NCBI GenBank assembly: GCA_028565635.1
Contig: JAOXYB010040894.1
Span: forward strand, 1-13,038
Length of the DNA stretch: 13,038 nt
Reading direction: 5' to 3'
DNA from: Phoronis ovalis
Taxonomy: Eukaryota > Phoronida > Phoronidae
The notes under the pieces were generated by a model that worked only from the letters and a program-made list of their open reading frames with translations, was not told the DNA's origin and searched no databases. Numbering within the stretch: position 1 is the first letter of the stretch; every line of letters starts with the position of its first letter. Of the stretch, positions 1-10,657 are shown piece after piece. The position numbers and the translations under genes were made by a program.

Positions 1-51
1 ATATATAAGCATAAGCATGCACTGTGGAAAATTTGTGAATTCTGAACCTAC
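1..51 (-). other. start of the intron after the large coding exon
   Basis: On the minus strand the large exon is followed by GTAGGTT, a good 5' splice site, so these bases are read as the beginning of the next intron. The exon's reading frame also stays open through them to the window edge, so a longer exon with no splice here cannot be excluded from this sequence alone. Nothing else is visible. Confidence 0.7.
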
Positions 52-2446
52 CTCTGTTAGCCTGAATGATAATTTTCTTTTCTGCCACAGGTGGTGCCAG
101 TGCTGGTACAAATTTTTTCTCATCAGGCTCAAATTTGTCTTTTTCCTTCTTTTTCCGTTCCTCAAACATTTTTAAACTATGGTTTACATTTCTATCAGCA
201 GATTGTTCTTCATTTTCTTCAACTGCACCAGACCATTTGTTAACCTTCTTACGTTTTACACGCATTTGTTTGATCAAGCTACGACGTTCAAGTTCCAAGT
301 GCTCCGGTTCAAAAGACTGTCCAAAACTATAACCATCCTCAGTGCTTTCTTCATTTTCTATATAACCAGAGTTCAGATCTGATTTTTCACCAAGAAATTT
401 TGGTTCATTAACTGATTCAGCAACAGCTAATGCTCGCTGTACATCAGCAGAAGTTGCTAGGTGTTTTTGAACTTTTGGTTTTTGCTGAGGGGGAGAGGCT
501 TCTTGTTTTTGCTCCAGTGAATTGCTGCTACTAATTACATTGTCAGAATCAACAGTACCTTTATTGTTAGAAACTGAAGTGTTCTCTGCTTCATAAATAT
601 TGTATGGAAATCGTTCATTGTCTGGTGTTAAAATTGGAGGATTATTTTCATTGGTGACAATTACTTGGTTGCCTGGTAAATCTACTGGTGAATAACACCG
701 TTCCATTGGTCGATATTCATCATCACCTGTTGGCTTGATGCTGAAATCTGATAGTGAATGCGATTTTAAAGTTTCCCGGTGTGGAACATTTGTATTTTCA
801 ATGGCTGGAGTCAGTACTGGTGCGGAATCACCATATGAAAAAATTGCTTGATTTTCAGGCAAATTTTCAGGAGAAAAGCATTGTTCTTCTGAACGGTACT
901 CTGAAGAGGGAATAACGGACTCATCAATACTGTAATCCCTTTTTTGTCCCCAACCTTTTGGAGCAGACAACATGGCGTAGGTATTTGGTCTTCTAGCATA
1001 AGGTTGGGCAGTCTGTAAAGTACTAGATTTGTTATCAGCTCTCACAGGTGGAATTATTTCTGCAACATTTGACTGAAAACTAACATGTTTTCGCGGAGTT
1101 GACTCATTCAGTTTAGAAAACTCTTCCGGGAGAGGAATGTTTTCATTTTCACTTGATTTAACTGGAACAATGTTTGCATTAGGAATTCCCGATTTTGATT
1201 TATCTTCTTGCACAAAATCATTAGCAAATGAAACATATTTAGTCTCACTTTCATTAAAATCAACAGGTGGAGGCACATGATTATTTTCGATGGAATCCTT
1301 TTCAAAATCATCTGCAAATTCATCTGGTACATTTTGAATTGATTGATGTGAAATTAAAGTCACATTGCCTGAATCGCATGCATCATTATCAATGTCGCTG
1401 TTTGTTTCAAGATCATCAGCATTACCAATAGAATCTTGACCAGGAGTAAAGGATGCTTCAAAATTCTGTTCATCATCAGAAATATCTGAATCTTGGTATA
1501 TTTGATCATCAGGCAAGTTGTTAGATTCCTTCATAAATGCAGCAGCTTTGGTGATGGAAATAAATTTTTGAGCATTGTGTACATTTTGGAGTAAAAATGA
1601 GATGTTTTCACGTTTTCTATCCTCAACTTCAGCCACAATTTGTTCTTCTTCAACACACTGCACTTCATCTTTGGGAGTTTCAGTTCTGAAGTAATTTGCA
1701 GGCAAACTTTCTACATTATTAATGGACTTGGGAGTTAATATCTGCTCATCTTGAGATTCAAATCCAACTGGAGCAGGTATGGCATCAATAAAACCAAACT
1801 CATCGGGTAATGTTAGCTGTCGTGATACCTTCTGTGGAAAGATTTTATCCTCCTCATTATCCTGACTTAGGGTACTTCTTGTATCTTTGTTTTGATCATC
1901 ACTATCTCCTGTTGCCATAACCATCTTAAATTTTAATGGTTTATTGTTTTCTTTTGAAAGATCGTTTTCCTGCTTTTCATCTTCCTGTTTTTCATTGCTG
2001 TTTGTTTGATAACCAAAAAACTGAGCTCTTTTACTCTCCAGATCTAATTTCCTTGGTGAGAATGCTTGCTCCATTTTTTCTTTGAAAGACAGTGTTTCAG
2101 AATTACTTAAATTTTCACTCAAATTGTCAGAAGATGATGACATACTCTTCTTATTTACATCGCTTTCAAACTCTGCTATGTCTGTAACTTTAACAGAAGG
2201 TGAAACAAATTCGGATACCTTGAAAGACACTCCTTGTCGTGGACTTGGAGTTCGATGTAAAACGTAACTTAAATCTTCAAAACTTTCCTGGTATTCAGGT
2301 TGTTTCTTACTAGTTTCCACAGGTTTTAGATCCAACGTTAAATCTCGGGATATGTTGCTATTATTTTTATTATTTCCTGACTTTAAAATTGATTTTGGTG
2401 TGGAAGCTGTTATCGGTAATTTTTGGTCATGGCTGTCAGATGAAGT
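52..2446 (-). CDS. large internal coding exon of an acidic, disordered protein with PP1-docking-like motifs
   Basis: This exon reads open for 798 codons on the minus strand plus one base of a split codon. It lies between a TTTTTCAG acceptor (2447-2454) and a GTAGGT donor (46-51). The product is hydrophilic, rich in Ser, Asn, Asp, Glu and Lys, and has no hydrophobic segment or recognisable folded domain, so it is probably disordered. In exon numbering, V-S-F occurs at residues 73-75, 405-407 and 455-457. The third lies in R-K-H-V-S-F, which fits the RVxF motif that docks protein phosphatase 1, and the second (K-Y-V-S-F) also fits. A 35-residue block (516-550) recurs at 577-611 with about 17 identities, each copy holding EYR, C-[FY]-S-P, LP-x-NQ and LTP. 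Proline-directed sites include RTPSPR (65-70), SPRK and TPRK (450-453). A basic stretch, MRVKRKKVNKW (728-738), and a Lys/Glu-rich possible helix from residue 760 lie near the end. The exon joins in phase to the one at 10658-10980. Family not recognised; a cytoskeletal or centrosomal phosphatase scaffold is only a guess. Confidence 0.9.
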
Positions 2447-3654
2447 CTGAAAAAGAGGTTAAAATTATTAGGAATTGCAATTCAGTGAACAACAATCAAT
2501 AATTTGACATTAAGTTGTTAATAAGAGATATAGAAATTGTTTTAATGACTACAGAAGATAACATATCGTCTAATATATGTACACCACCTTACAAAATGAA
2601 TTTAAAAGAATTTACCTAAAATGCAACTATCTAAAAATATTACTATAGCAACGGTGAGGACAAAGCTTTATCGTTCAAGCACAACGCCTGGTAGCTAGTG
2701 AGTTTCTCACTGTAGAAAAGTCACCTTGTTAGCATATGTATAATGTACTTTTTATGATATTTTGTTGAATGTTGTATAAATTAAGAAAATATATATCAGC
2801 ATGAATGTTCATCTAATGTTACGTTGATTTTAAAAGTGAAAGGCATTCCAACATGAACATTTGTCCAAAAATTTGAGCAGCAGTGAGCTTTTCACATTAC
2901 TCAAGACCTGCATCTGCACAATTACAGCACTTGGAAAAGCTTAAATCAGGATTCATGGAATTGAAATTGAAAAAGGGTGACTTATTTTTATATCAAATTA
3001 CCACATTTACTTTCACATCTCGTATGAGATATTCTTATAGCATATATTTTAATTTGCAGTAGGAACTTGCAACAAGAATTGTTACTGCTTTCAAGGTACA
3101 TGACAGTGAACGTTTTATAATAAATTTCAGGGTATAAACATGAAACTGATAATTGTACATGCAGACCATTTCATTATATTCAAACTCGATCCCTATCATT
3201 ACACTATTCAAAAATACTGATTATATCTTTAAGCTATTGTGCTAGGTACTGCATAAAATGCAAATTAATTAAATCACATCACCAATACATGTACCATATA
3301 GTCATTACTGAATTACCAATTACCTCGAACAACAGGAATGCTTTGCATGTTACACACAACATTATGATCATTGTAGCTCATTCTTTCATACCTTTCACTC
3401 ATGACTACTCTTATTTTAAGATTGATTTATGAATGAAAATATTTCACATGCTATTAATAATAGAAGCTCTGCATGGTCATGTACACATGCATCTTCAGAA
3501 TAGATAGTTATATGCATGCCCTCACTCTTCATATGTATTCAACAAATCTATAAATTATTATTGTTGTTTTAACCCCACTTTCCAACATAAATATCTGCAC
3601 AACTATAGTAGCAGCATTATTGAATTACTGGCATAATTATAAAAGATTTTATAA
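2447..3654 (-). other. 3' part of the 8.2 kb intron, no gene seen
   Basis: This is the acceptor-proximal part of the intron between the two coding exons. It is AT-rich, with frequent stops in all frames. The polypyrimidine tract and CAG at 2447-2454 (minus strand) mark the 3' splice site. A small perfect hairpin, AGTGAG-TTT-CTCACT, lies at 2697-2711 and is too short to interpret. I see no RNA gene or repeat family here. Confidence 0.6.
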
Positions 3655-3922
3655 TCTATACTACTAAATCTCGAGTGTCCGTCTGTCTGTCTGTCCGTCA
3701 CTTTCCACCAAATATCTTCAAAACCATTACATGTATAGAATCATGATCTTTTCACACATCGTAGGTATCGACGATGGGTCGGGTTCCTCAAATTTTGGGG
3801 TCGACGGTATCATATTTAATGGGGCATTTTTGCCTGTGAGAGTCAGGTGAACATGTCTGAACTCGGCCTTACGTGACCTACATCTCTATCAAGATCTGTG
3901 GTTTACTACGGGTACCATCTAG
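3655..3922 (+). mobile_element. probable non-autonomous Helitron (268 bp)
   Basis: The segment begins TCTATACTACTAAATC directly after an A and ends ATCTAG directly before a T. This matches the Helitron rule of a 5' TC end, a 3' CTRR end and insertion between A and T without a target duplication. The 3' end has the GGGTACC just before CTAG that often occurs in Helitron tails, but only a weak five-pair stem (GTGGT-TT-ACTAC) precedes it. Inside is a (GTCT/GTCC)n run. It has no open frame, so it could move only with enzymes from elsewhere. It sits inside the intron of the minus-strand gene and has a different texture from its surroundings, with more CpG and GC. Recognition of the family is from general knowledge, not a search. 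Confidence 0.6.
3677..3699 (+). repeat. short GTCT/GTCC tandem repeat
   Basis: About five and a half tetramer units run GTCC-GTCT-GTCT-GTCT-GTCC-GTC. The run lies about 20 bases inside the left end of the putative Helitron and is probably part of the element and not an independent microsatellite. Confidence 0.8.
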
Positions 3923-6900
3923 TATGATAAAAATTAGCCTATTAAAACCTATGAAATATCAGTCAGTAGCACTTATAAGGGAGATTGAATGAAGAATTGC
4001 AACATTTTAAAATGTTCCAGAAGTACCCTTACACTGGTAGGATACATGCTATAGATTATATGCTATATTATGTATCGAATTAGTTCACTAATATTCATCC
4101 ATTTCAACATTCAGAACAATATTATGCAAAACAGAGATCTTTTAAATCAGATTGCATAGCAGTATAAAACAGCTTAAGATTTTTATTTTATTTTACAATT
4201 TGTTCTGCTTACATTAAAGCAAAATGCAAAATTGTTCTTAGGTCACAACAGAGAATAAACTAACATTTTTAGGCTGAAGTTTTCAATTACCTCCAAACGC
4301 TAATTGCAAAATAGACCAGACAACAATTCCAACAGTTGAACAACTGGCGACAAAACTTAAAACCACCAAAGTAACATAATCTTGTTTTCATGTGAGATCA
4401 CTGAAAAAAAAGATTCTATGCCGGCCCCTTAAATTAAACAAACACATTTCATTTGTTTCTGTTTTGCTTTATATAGTTACACAGCATACTGGTAGCATGG
4501 CACTGAATGGTAAAAATTTAATATTTTTACAACAAGTCGAAGCACGTCACAGTGGTGTCAAATGCATTTGTACATAAAATAATTAAAAGGAAATACCAAG
4601 GTATTTTACATTATCAAATACTTGAAACTGTCCCAAGTCCATCATCCAGCATGCACTATGTCCAACAACTACAGTAGTCCCAGCCTAATTGATAACTAAA
4701 TTAATACACATGGTACACAGTAATTGCCTTCTGAAATGACATGCACAATGCACACCTCATTTTAATGACTCAGAGGTGTTGTATCCCACAACTGAATCAA
4801 AGAAAGATATTTATTGTTCCCAGCATGGGTGTTAATATGACATAAGGTATTTGCTGTGGGTTTCCTCATCTAATAGACAGAGAAACTTTAAGCAAATTAA
4901 ACTGTCTTTCATGATAGATGCAGGTAATTTAGGAGGCATCAAATGCACTCCCAAGAAGAATTAATAGCATAATGGAATAAGATCCATACCCTTGTGTCAA
5001 TCAAACTGCTGGATAAAAAGACAATTTTAAAGGACAACGATAAAGCGCATGGGAGTATTGATCTTTCTGTGATAAAGCTATACACAATTGACTATACCAC
5101 TACATCCTAAATGTCATATTTCTTTTGTATCACACAATTAAAATCAAAAATTATCAGGTACAAGATCCGATAAATCTGAGGCCATGAATTGTTTATGTAA
5201 ATAAACTGTTTTAATAAAAAAATTATTTAAAAGGCCCTTATATTTTTCGATACAGTTATACAAATGTACTTATCAGACATACCAGAAAATCAACTTATAT
5301 ACTCTCCCTGTTAGCTATACAATTCTGCTTATGACTTCTATTTTTATCAGAATGCCTCACTGTATGTGAATGCCAGCAATTATATTTTCAACCAAATGCA
5401 AAATATGATGCTTTATAATTGAAAGTGTTCTTCCCTAGTTAAAATATTCTGCTATCATGTTACATTAAGCTAAATATTTTATAATGTTTTACTAAATAAC
5501 GTGTCATCTTTAACAAATTAATCTCAAATAAACTAAACACTCTATGTTGTTTTTCACTTAAAAATGTCAATCTCTCTTAGGGCTTGCTTTGCCATTTCAA
5601 TTTTCTAGTATGCCAAAAGACTTAATAGGAAGTTTTAGTAAATTATTAAAAGGATGTCTTGTATACACATGGCTATATAATATCTAAAGATTAAAGGCAT
5701 GGAAGAAAAGGGTTTAACTTGGTATATGCTAAATAACAAAGCTTAGAAAAATCGTCTTATTAAAGATCTTAAAACAAAAGGACGCAGATGATATATTATA
5801 AATGTATGACATGTATGATCTTTTTATTATACATATTTAGAGATTTTGAAATTGTTCAAGCTTTGGAATTTTAAAATTAATAATAGTACATACAACTATA
5901 TATTCTTGAAGATTGCTTTAAGAATTAGAATAATCCAGCCTAATACAATAATCTGTAAAAATGTTTGTACAACAGATCAGGATTTATCCCCAATTATGGT
6001 CACTGCCATTCATGTCTAGGATTTGTTATCAAGCAAACTGAACCTACTAGTTTTTAGAAGGTAGAAATACCATGCAAATTAACTATACTGTAGTGTACAG
6101 CATGCATGTCATTCATCCACAGCACACTGTACACGGATGATACTGTCCCAACATGACACAATACCATTTTCAAACTAATATGACCTGCTATCTGTCTAAA
6201 TAAATCAAATGAATAATACATACTAATGTCAGTCCCGAAACAATTGACCAGGAGATTTTGTGTAAATTTAGACAAGTATTAAGGAGATTTTTATGCAGTC
6301 TGATTAGTATATTTTTCTGAATTAATTTTTGTTATGATTTCAGTTAAAATATTTCATTATATTAAAACAATGATTTATAATCTTACACCAGAAGACTTTT
6401 TGAGAGCCACAACATTAAGGTTTCTATCCCCTGCTGTTAACAGATTTTTCATATGCAGACTGCTTAGACGGTGCAGTATGCTTTCCCTCATACAGCTGAA
6501 TACAGAGGCATATTATCCCAGGAAACAACGGAATCCTTGTTCCATCCTGGATGACGGCATGCGAATACTAATTTATGTTTATTTAAGGCCTATTTCAAAC
6601 AGATATACAATGATTAATCCAACATATGAAATCAGCTATCATTATTAGTGCTTCCATGTATTATTCAAATAGGTCTGATTTAGATTTATAATAAAACTTA
6701 CCAATATACCTGTAATGCTCTTGATCATATTAAAGATCTGCACAATCTTATAAATAATTTACCTCATATTAATAATTCACTTTACCTATATGTGTACCTA
6801 ATGACATATAATGGCCAGTAGTATCATACCTGTGGACAAAACACAAATATATATATCCCATACAAAGTACTGTAATATTGATCTTCAAGTTGGTGAGCTT

Positions 6901-7490
6901 TTTTAATTTCAAATGGAAAGATTGATCATGTACTAATCAATACCTATACACAAGATTAATACCACAGGTATTTCTCTCTGAAGAATATCATCTATTCTAC
7001 AAATAATACACAAAAGTTGCAAGTATACTCTCATAGGAAATGAAATATATCATTATCATCCTGTGTTTGAACTTAATCACTATAAGGTTTACAGTTACAT
7101 TACTCCACAAAGTTTTTGAAACTATTAATTATTAAAAATATGTATGAATGTTACATGAATTCTTTAGTGAGTTAAATACTGTCATGACAATCATCGGAAT
7201 CATGCAGGAGTTTTATATATATCCTAGAGTGAGCTGACAACTTGATGATCCTCATCATCATGGTTATTCTTAGTATTGTAATCTTGTACCTATATAGTTA
7301 ACTGTTTTAACAATCACTGATGAATGTTCACAACATTCTTATTCAGCAACTTGTGTAACTGTTATCAATATATTATACTTTTTAGTTGATTATTTTATCG
7401 TAAAAAATGTTAATTTTACAAGTTTGCTCATCTGTACCTGTTTTAACAAACATATATGTTGTTCCAAAGGAATTTAGCGGGTGCCACTAG
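3923..7490 (-). other. central part of the 8.2 kb intron, no gene seen
   Basis: This is AT-rich intronic sequence with stops in every frame. The longest open stretches, on the plus strand at 6334-6648 and 4392-4577, have low-complexity codon use, no motif and no splice context, and I do not call them. No tRNA-like box, tandem array or long inverted repeat was found by eye. Confidence 0.5.
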
Positions 7491-7664
7491 CAATTGCTAC
7501 AACATCTGAGTGGGATAACTTCCCTCCCGGTCATTTCAGTCAAAACATTACTGAATGACAAAGCAGAAACTATTGGACATATACAAGCTAGTATACAGGC
7601 AGGGCAAACTGTCACAATCAAAGTTCTCTTTGAACTGCATGGAAATGAAACCCTACCTAACTAA
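7491..7664 (+). other. 57-codon open stretch, possible fossil coding fragment
   Basis: On the plus strand, between a TAG (7488-7490) and a TAA (7662-7664), there are 57 uninterrupted codons with no start codon. The translation is unusually protein-like for this AT-rich intron. It includes V-K-T-L-L-N-D-K-A-E-T-I-G-H-I and then V-T-I-K-V-L-F-E-L-H-G-N-E-T-L-P. A good acceptor-like CATTTCAG lies at about 7532-7539, just before the best part. I cannot name a family. It could be a remnant of a transposon or retrocopy, or chance, since an open stretch this long is not rare. Confidence 0.2.
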
Positions 7665-7710
7665 AGTGGGTCTGAAATACGTACATCCCATAATACACAG
7701 ATGTGGATAC

Positions 7711-7724
7711 TATATATATATATA
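7711..7724. repeat. (TA)7 microsatellite
   Basis: Seven uninterrupted TA units lie in the intron. It is an ordinary short dinucleotide run, probably length-polymorphic. Confidence 0.85.
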
Positions 7725-8615
7725 ATCATGATGTTTCTTGAAATATTAGATGTGAGTATTATGACCAATTTATATAAAATCATCTCACCTGTGTTCACCC
7801 CCTGATTCACCCTTCCTAGCTGTCTTCATTTAACATTTATCATTATAGTGCATTTTAACTATAATGTACAGTATACATACCTATTTGCACAGAATCTATT
7901 ATTCTTGTGTGTAACAGCTTAAATTATTAACTAGTTCAGTAACTGCTTTGTGAAAAAGAAAACCATATATAATTATATTACTGGAATGTTACAATAAAGT
8001 TGTTAATAATTACTTTCACACAAAAGCACAGTTTGAGGCATTGGGTATGAGTATACCATATAATTATTAAAACAAAGTACAGCTTCACAAAATGTTAATG
8101 TTTCAATGTACTACACAAAAACACATTGCAAATTGTCACATTATAAATGTTGGTATAGTTTGAAAACATAATTACTCCAAATACCCAAAATCAGAAAATA
8201 TTTAGTACCTTATTACTTCTGTTTTAACTATAATGGTTCAGTAATTTAGTTTCTTATTCAACTCTCTGTCAGAGTTCAGTACTAGACTGGTCCCATGACA
8301 GGAACTAAAAATATGTACCAGGCACAATATTAAAAACATGAAATACTTAACAAAAGATTTAGCTGCAAGTCAAATATTGTACAAATGTGCATATATGTAC
8401 CTGCTCAGTTCAAAACATGTAAGATGCCTAGCAAAATATCATTTTTTTGTCTAATGACATAACCCAGAGACATATAATGACATGACTAAATGCTTCTAAA
8501 TATTTACTGTAATGCACAGATTAAAAAAATAATACTATTAGTAAATTCTATATAATATGGAGAATACTACCAAATACCAATATATAGTAATATAGTTAAA
8601 AGTATATAACAAAAA

Positions 8616-8637
8616 CATCCTACCTACATCCTACCTA
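8616..8637. repeat. perfect tandem duplication of an 11-bp unit
   Basis: The unit CATCCTACCTA occurs twice head to tail with no mismatch. There are no further copies on either side, so this looks like a recent slippage duplication. Confidence 0.85.
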
Positions 8638-9313
8638 GTCATGCAATGGTATGTCAATGTTTTCAGTAAAATATTACTATATATACTTACAGATCAAAAC
8701 AACCTGACCAGACAAAAATCCGGTAACAGTGGGTACAAACTAATAAATCTGTACCACATCCACAATAATATAATGTTTTAAATAAATGTACAACAGTCTT
8801 GATAAGACATTTACACATAAACTGTGTTGTGTCAATATTAAAACTGTTATGTCCAATCAATGACTAAGTATACACCTTTAAGTAAGCATACTCCTATTTC
8901 CAGTTTTAGTCAATAGTAACATGCTAAGCTATTCATGGGGTAAGCCTTCTATTCAAAGTCAGTCAACGATAAAAAAAAGGTCACATTAATTTTTAAAAAC
9001 TCCCATCATGCTTTTAATGGTATACATCATGAGGTAAATGAGATTAAAATATTTATTGGTCTACCTTCAATTAAATTTTTTTTTTTGTCACGAAATGATA
9101 AATCTTTTTAATAAAGTTGATTTAAATAAAATTTTAAAAGTGTTTATAAATATACAAATAATTTCTGCATCTATAACATAATGATAACGATAGTTAATCC
9201 ATTTTTTATATAATTTCATTTTAAAAATTGTATTCACAGCAAGCTATCTTTATATTGGAAGAAATTTTAATATAGTATACACAGTTACAGATAGAAACTA
9301 CAGACTTGATAAT

Positions 9314-9474
9314 ATTATAGTCTGGGATATACATGTATCCCACAAATGTCTCTTTATTTCATGAATCATTGTTCATAAGTGTGAATACCCTTAATGCTTG
9401 CCTCTTCAGCATGGTTTAATGATTCATGAAATAAGGAAACATTAGTGGGAAGCATGTATGTCCTCGACTATAAT
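9314..9474. mobile_element. foldback/MITE-like palindromic element (161 bp)
   Basis: The left arm, 9314-9370, pairs with the right arm, 9418-9474, over 57 positions with 8 mismatches and no gaps. The inner 17 bp of each arm (TTATTTCATGAATCATT and its complement) are perfect. A 47-base loop lies between. The outer ends read ATTATAGTC on the left and GACTATAAT on the right, so a TA target site of the Tc1/mariner kind at or near the ends is possible. It has no coding capacity. The evenly paired arms and their diffuse mismatches suggest an old non-autonomous inverted-repeat element. A long hairpin RNA is the main alternative, since the stem would form in the intron transcript. Confidence 0.6.
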
Positions 9475-9641
9475 CTCTAATTCCACAAGCAGCTACAAAA
9501 AGACCGCCAAGGCTGGTTATAACTTTTTATTAATTTTCGTTGTTACAGTTTTTTCTTATCCCCACCAGATGGTGTGCAGTGCACAGTGCAGTCTAATAAT
9601 CAGTATTATTGAAAAGATAAAATCAAATTTTCCAGGATTGT

Positions 9642-9980
9642 ATTACGCAAGCAACTTAAGGCAGGTTAAAATTTATTTCCAGACGCATATTTCTGTTATC
9701 TTCTTGAATAAACATATTAGCTAATTTTACCAAAACATTAGATCGAAACTTAGTTGAAGTAGGTGCAATTTTTAGCGCAGGTAAGCATACACCTATGAGT
9801 CACGTGATCTTTTAGCCAAAAACAGTGAGTGTCACGTTAAAGGTCATGCAGTTCCTAACAAACACACATTAAAATGAAAAAATTACCCTTTTTATTTATT
9901 TAGAAATATCAAAAAAACAATTTCACAGCGCTACCCGTGGCGAAATGTGGTAAACACCTGCCTTAAGTTACTTGCGTAAT
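9642..9980. mobile_element. 339-bp segment flanked by 25-bp inverted repeats, MITE candidate
   Basis: ATTACGCAAG-C-AACTTAAGGCAGGT at 9642-9666 is repeated in inverted orientation at 9956-9980 with one mismatch in 25. Weaker similarity continues outward on both sides (ATTGT near each end), with a five-base offset. The interior is AT-rich with a short GC-rich patch (GCGCTACCCGTGGCG) near the right repeat and has no open frame of note. A small non-autonomous DNA transposon is the natural reading. The exact ends and target duplication are unclear; a TTAA within the repeat is notable but lies inside the matching arms. Confidence 0.5.
9800..9807. promoter_or_regulatory. TCACGTGA palindromic E-box
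   Basis: This 8-bp palindrome contains CACGTG, the core bound by bHLH-zip factors such as USF, MITF/TFE and MYC families. It lies inside the inverted-repeat segment in the intron. A site this short can arise by chance, and no other regulatory sign is nearby. Confidence 0.15.
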
Positions 9981-10657
9981 CAGTCACAATTCTTTTCATT
10001 AAGAGTGCATCACAAATATCCGATGTCTTAGCTTCAAATTAAGTTATTTTAAAGGTTACATTATGCAGTGATTTAAATATTTTTTCACATTAGTTAATAA
10101 AAACTACTAACGCTTTGAAGGAGGATTTTTGGGTGTTTACATTGAATATTAATTACTACATATTTTAGAAAAAATATTTTTCTCATAAAAGTGCTGTAGA
10201 GAAGAATGAATATGTGTCAGTTCAAGAGTGCTAAATTAAACGATTGCCTCATTATATACATTTTCTACATTTTCCAGCACAAGGAAAAAAATTGGTCTTT
10301 CGAACTAATTATTTAGAGTAATTTAACAACTGAAATTGCTACTTTTCAAGCATAAATTCAATTAATTAAAACAGAATAAGGATAAGTCGCTTAACAAAAT
10401 GATAATATTCTGAAGCTGCAGAACTGGTGTTTTGCAGAAAATGATGTTACTCAATTAAATTGTGTTTTACAGAAAATGATGCGTTAATTAACTTCATATG
10501 TACTCTGTTTTGCAATTTAGCTTCGAACAGAGACAATACTTAGTTACAGCAAATACTGAATCTTTTCACTAAATGGTTGATCATCCATTGAGAGACTACT
10601 ATCAGATAAAGGGTTACTTCCACGTAAACAATTTCCCGAATAACAATAAAAACTCAC
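9981..10657 (-). other. 5' part of the 8.2 kb intron
   Basis: This is the donor-proximal end of the intron. The splice donor GTGAGT occupies 10652-10657 on the minus strand. If it were not used, the frame would continue 37 residues to a stop at 10544-10546. The remainder is AT-rich with no gene visible. Confidence 0.65.

Larger units (their letters stand above)
7665..9313 (-). other. intron stretch with two small simple repeats, no gene seen
   Basis: This AT-rich intronic sequence contains the small TA run and the 11-bp duplication listed separately. No coding frame, RNA gene or mobile element end is visible in the remainder. Confidence 0.5.

Noticed and set aside
1-2446. Assignment of the large exon to a named gene such as a supervillin-like or Cep192-like protein
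   Set aside because: Only short motif similarities (V-S-F-Q-S, K-H-V-x-F) came to mind. These are too brief and occur in unrelated disordered proteins, so no symbol is given.
6334-6648. 104-codon plus-strand open frame in the intron
   Set aside because: It has no recognisable motif, no promoter or splice context, and a composition typical of AT-rich chance frames.
9458-9724. 88-codon plus-strand open frame
   Set aside because: It starts inside the right arm of the foldback element and runs through an inverted repeat arm, so it is repeat-derived and not a gene.
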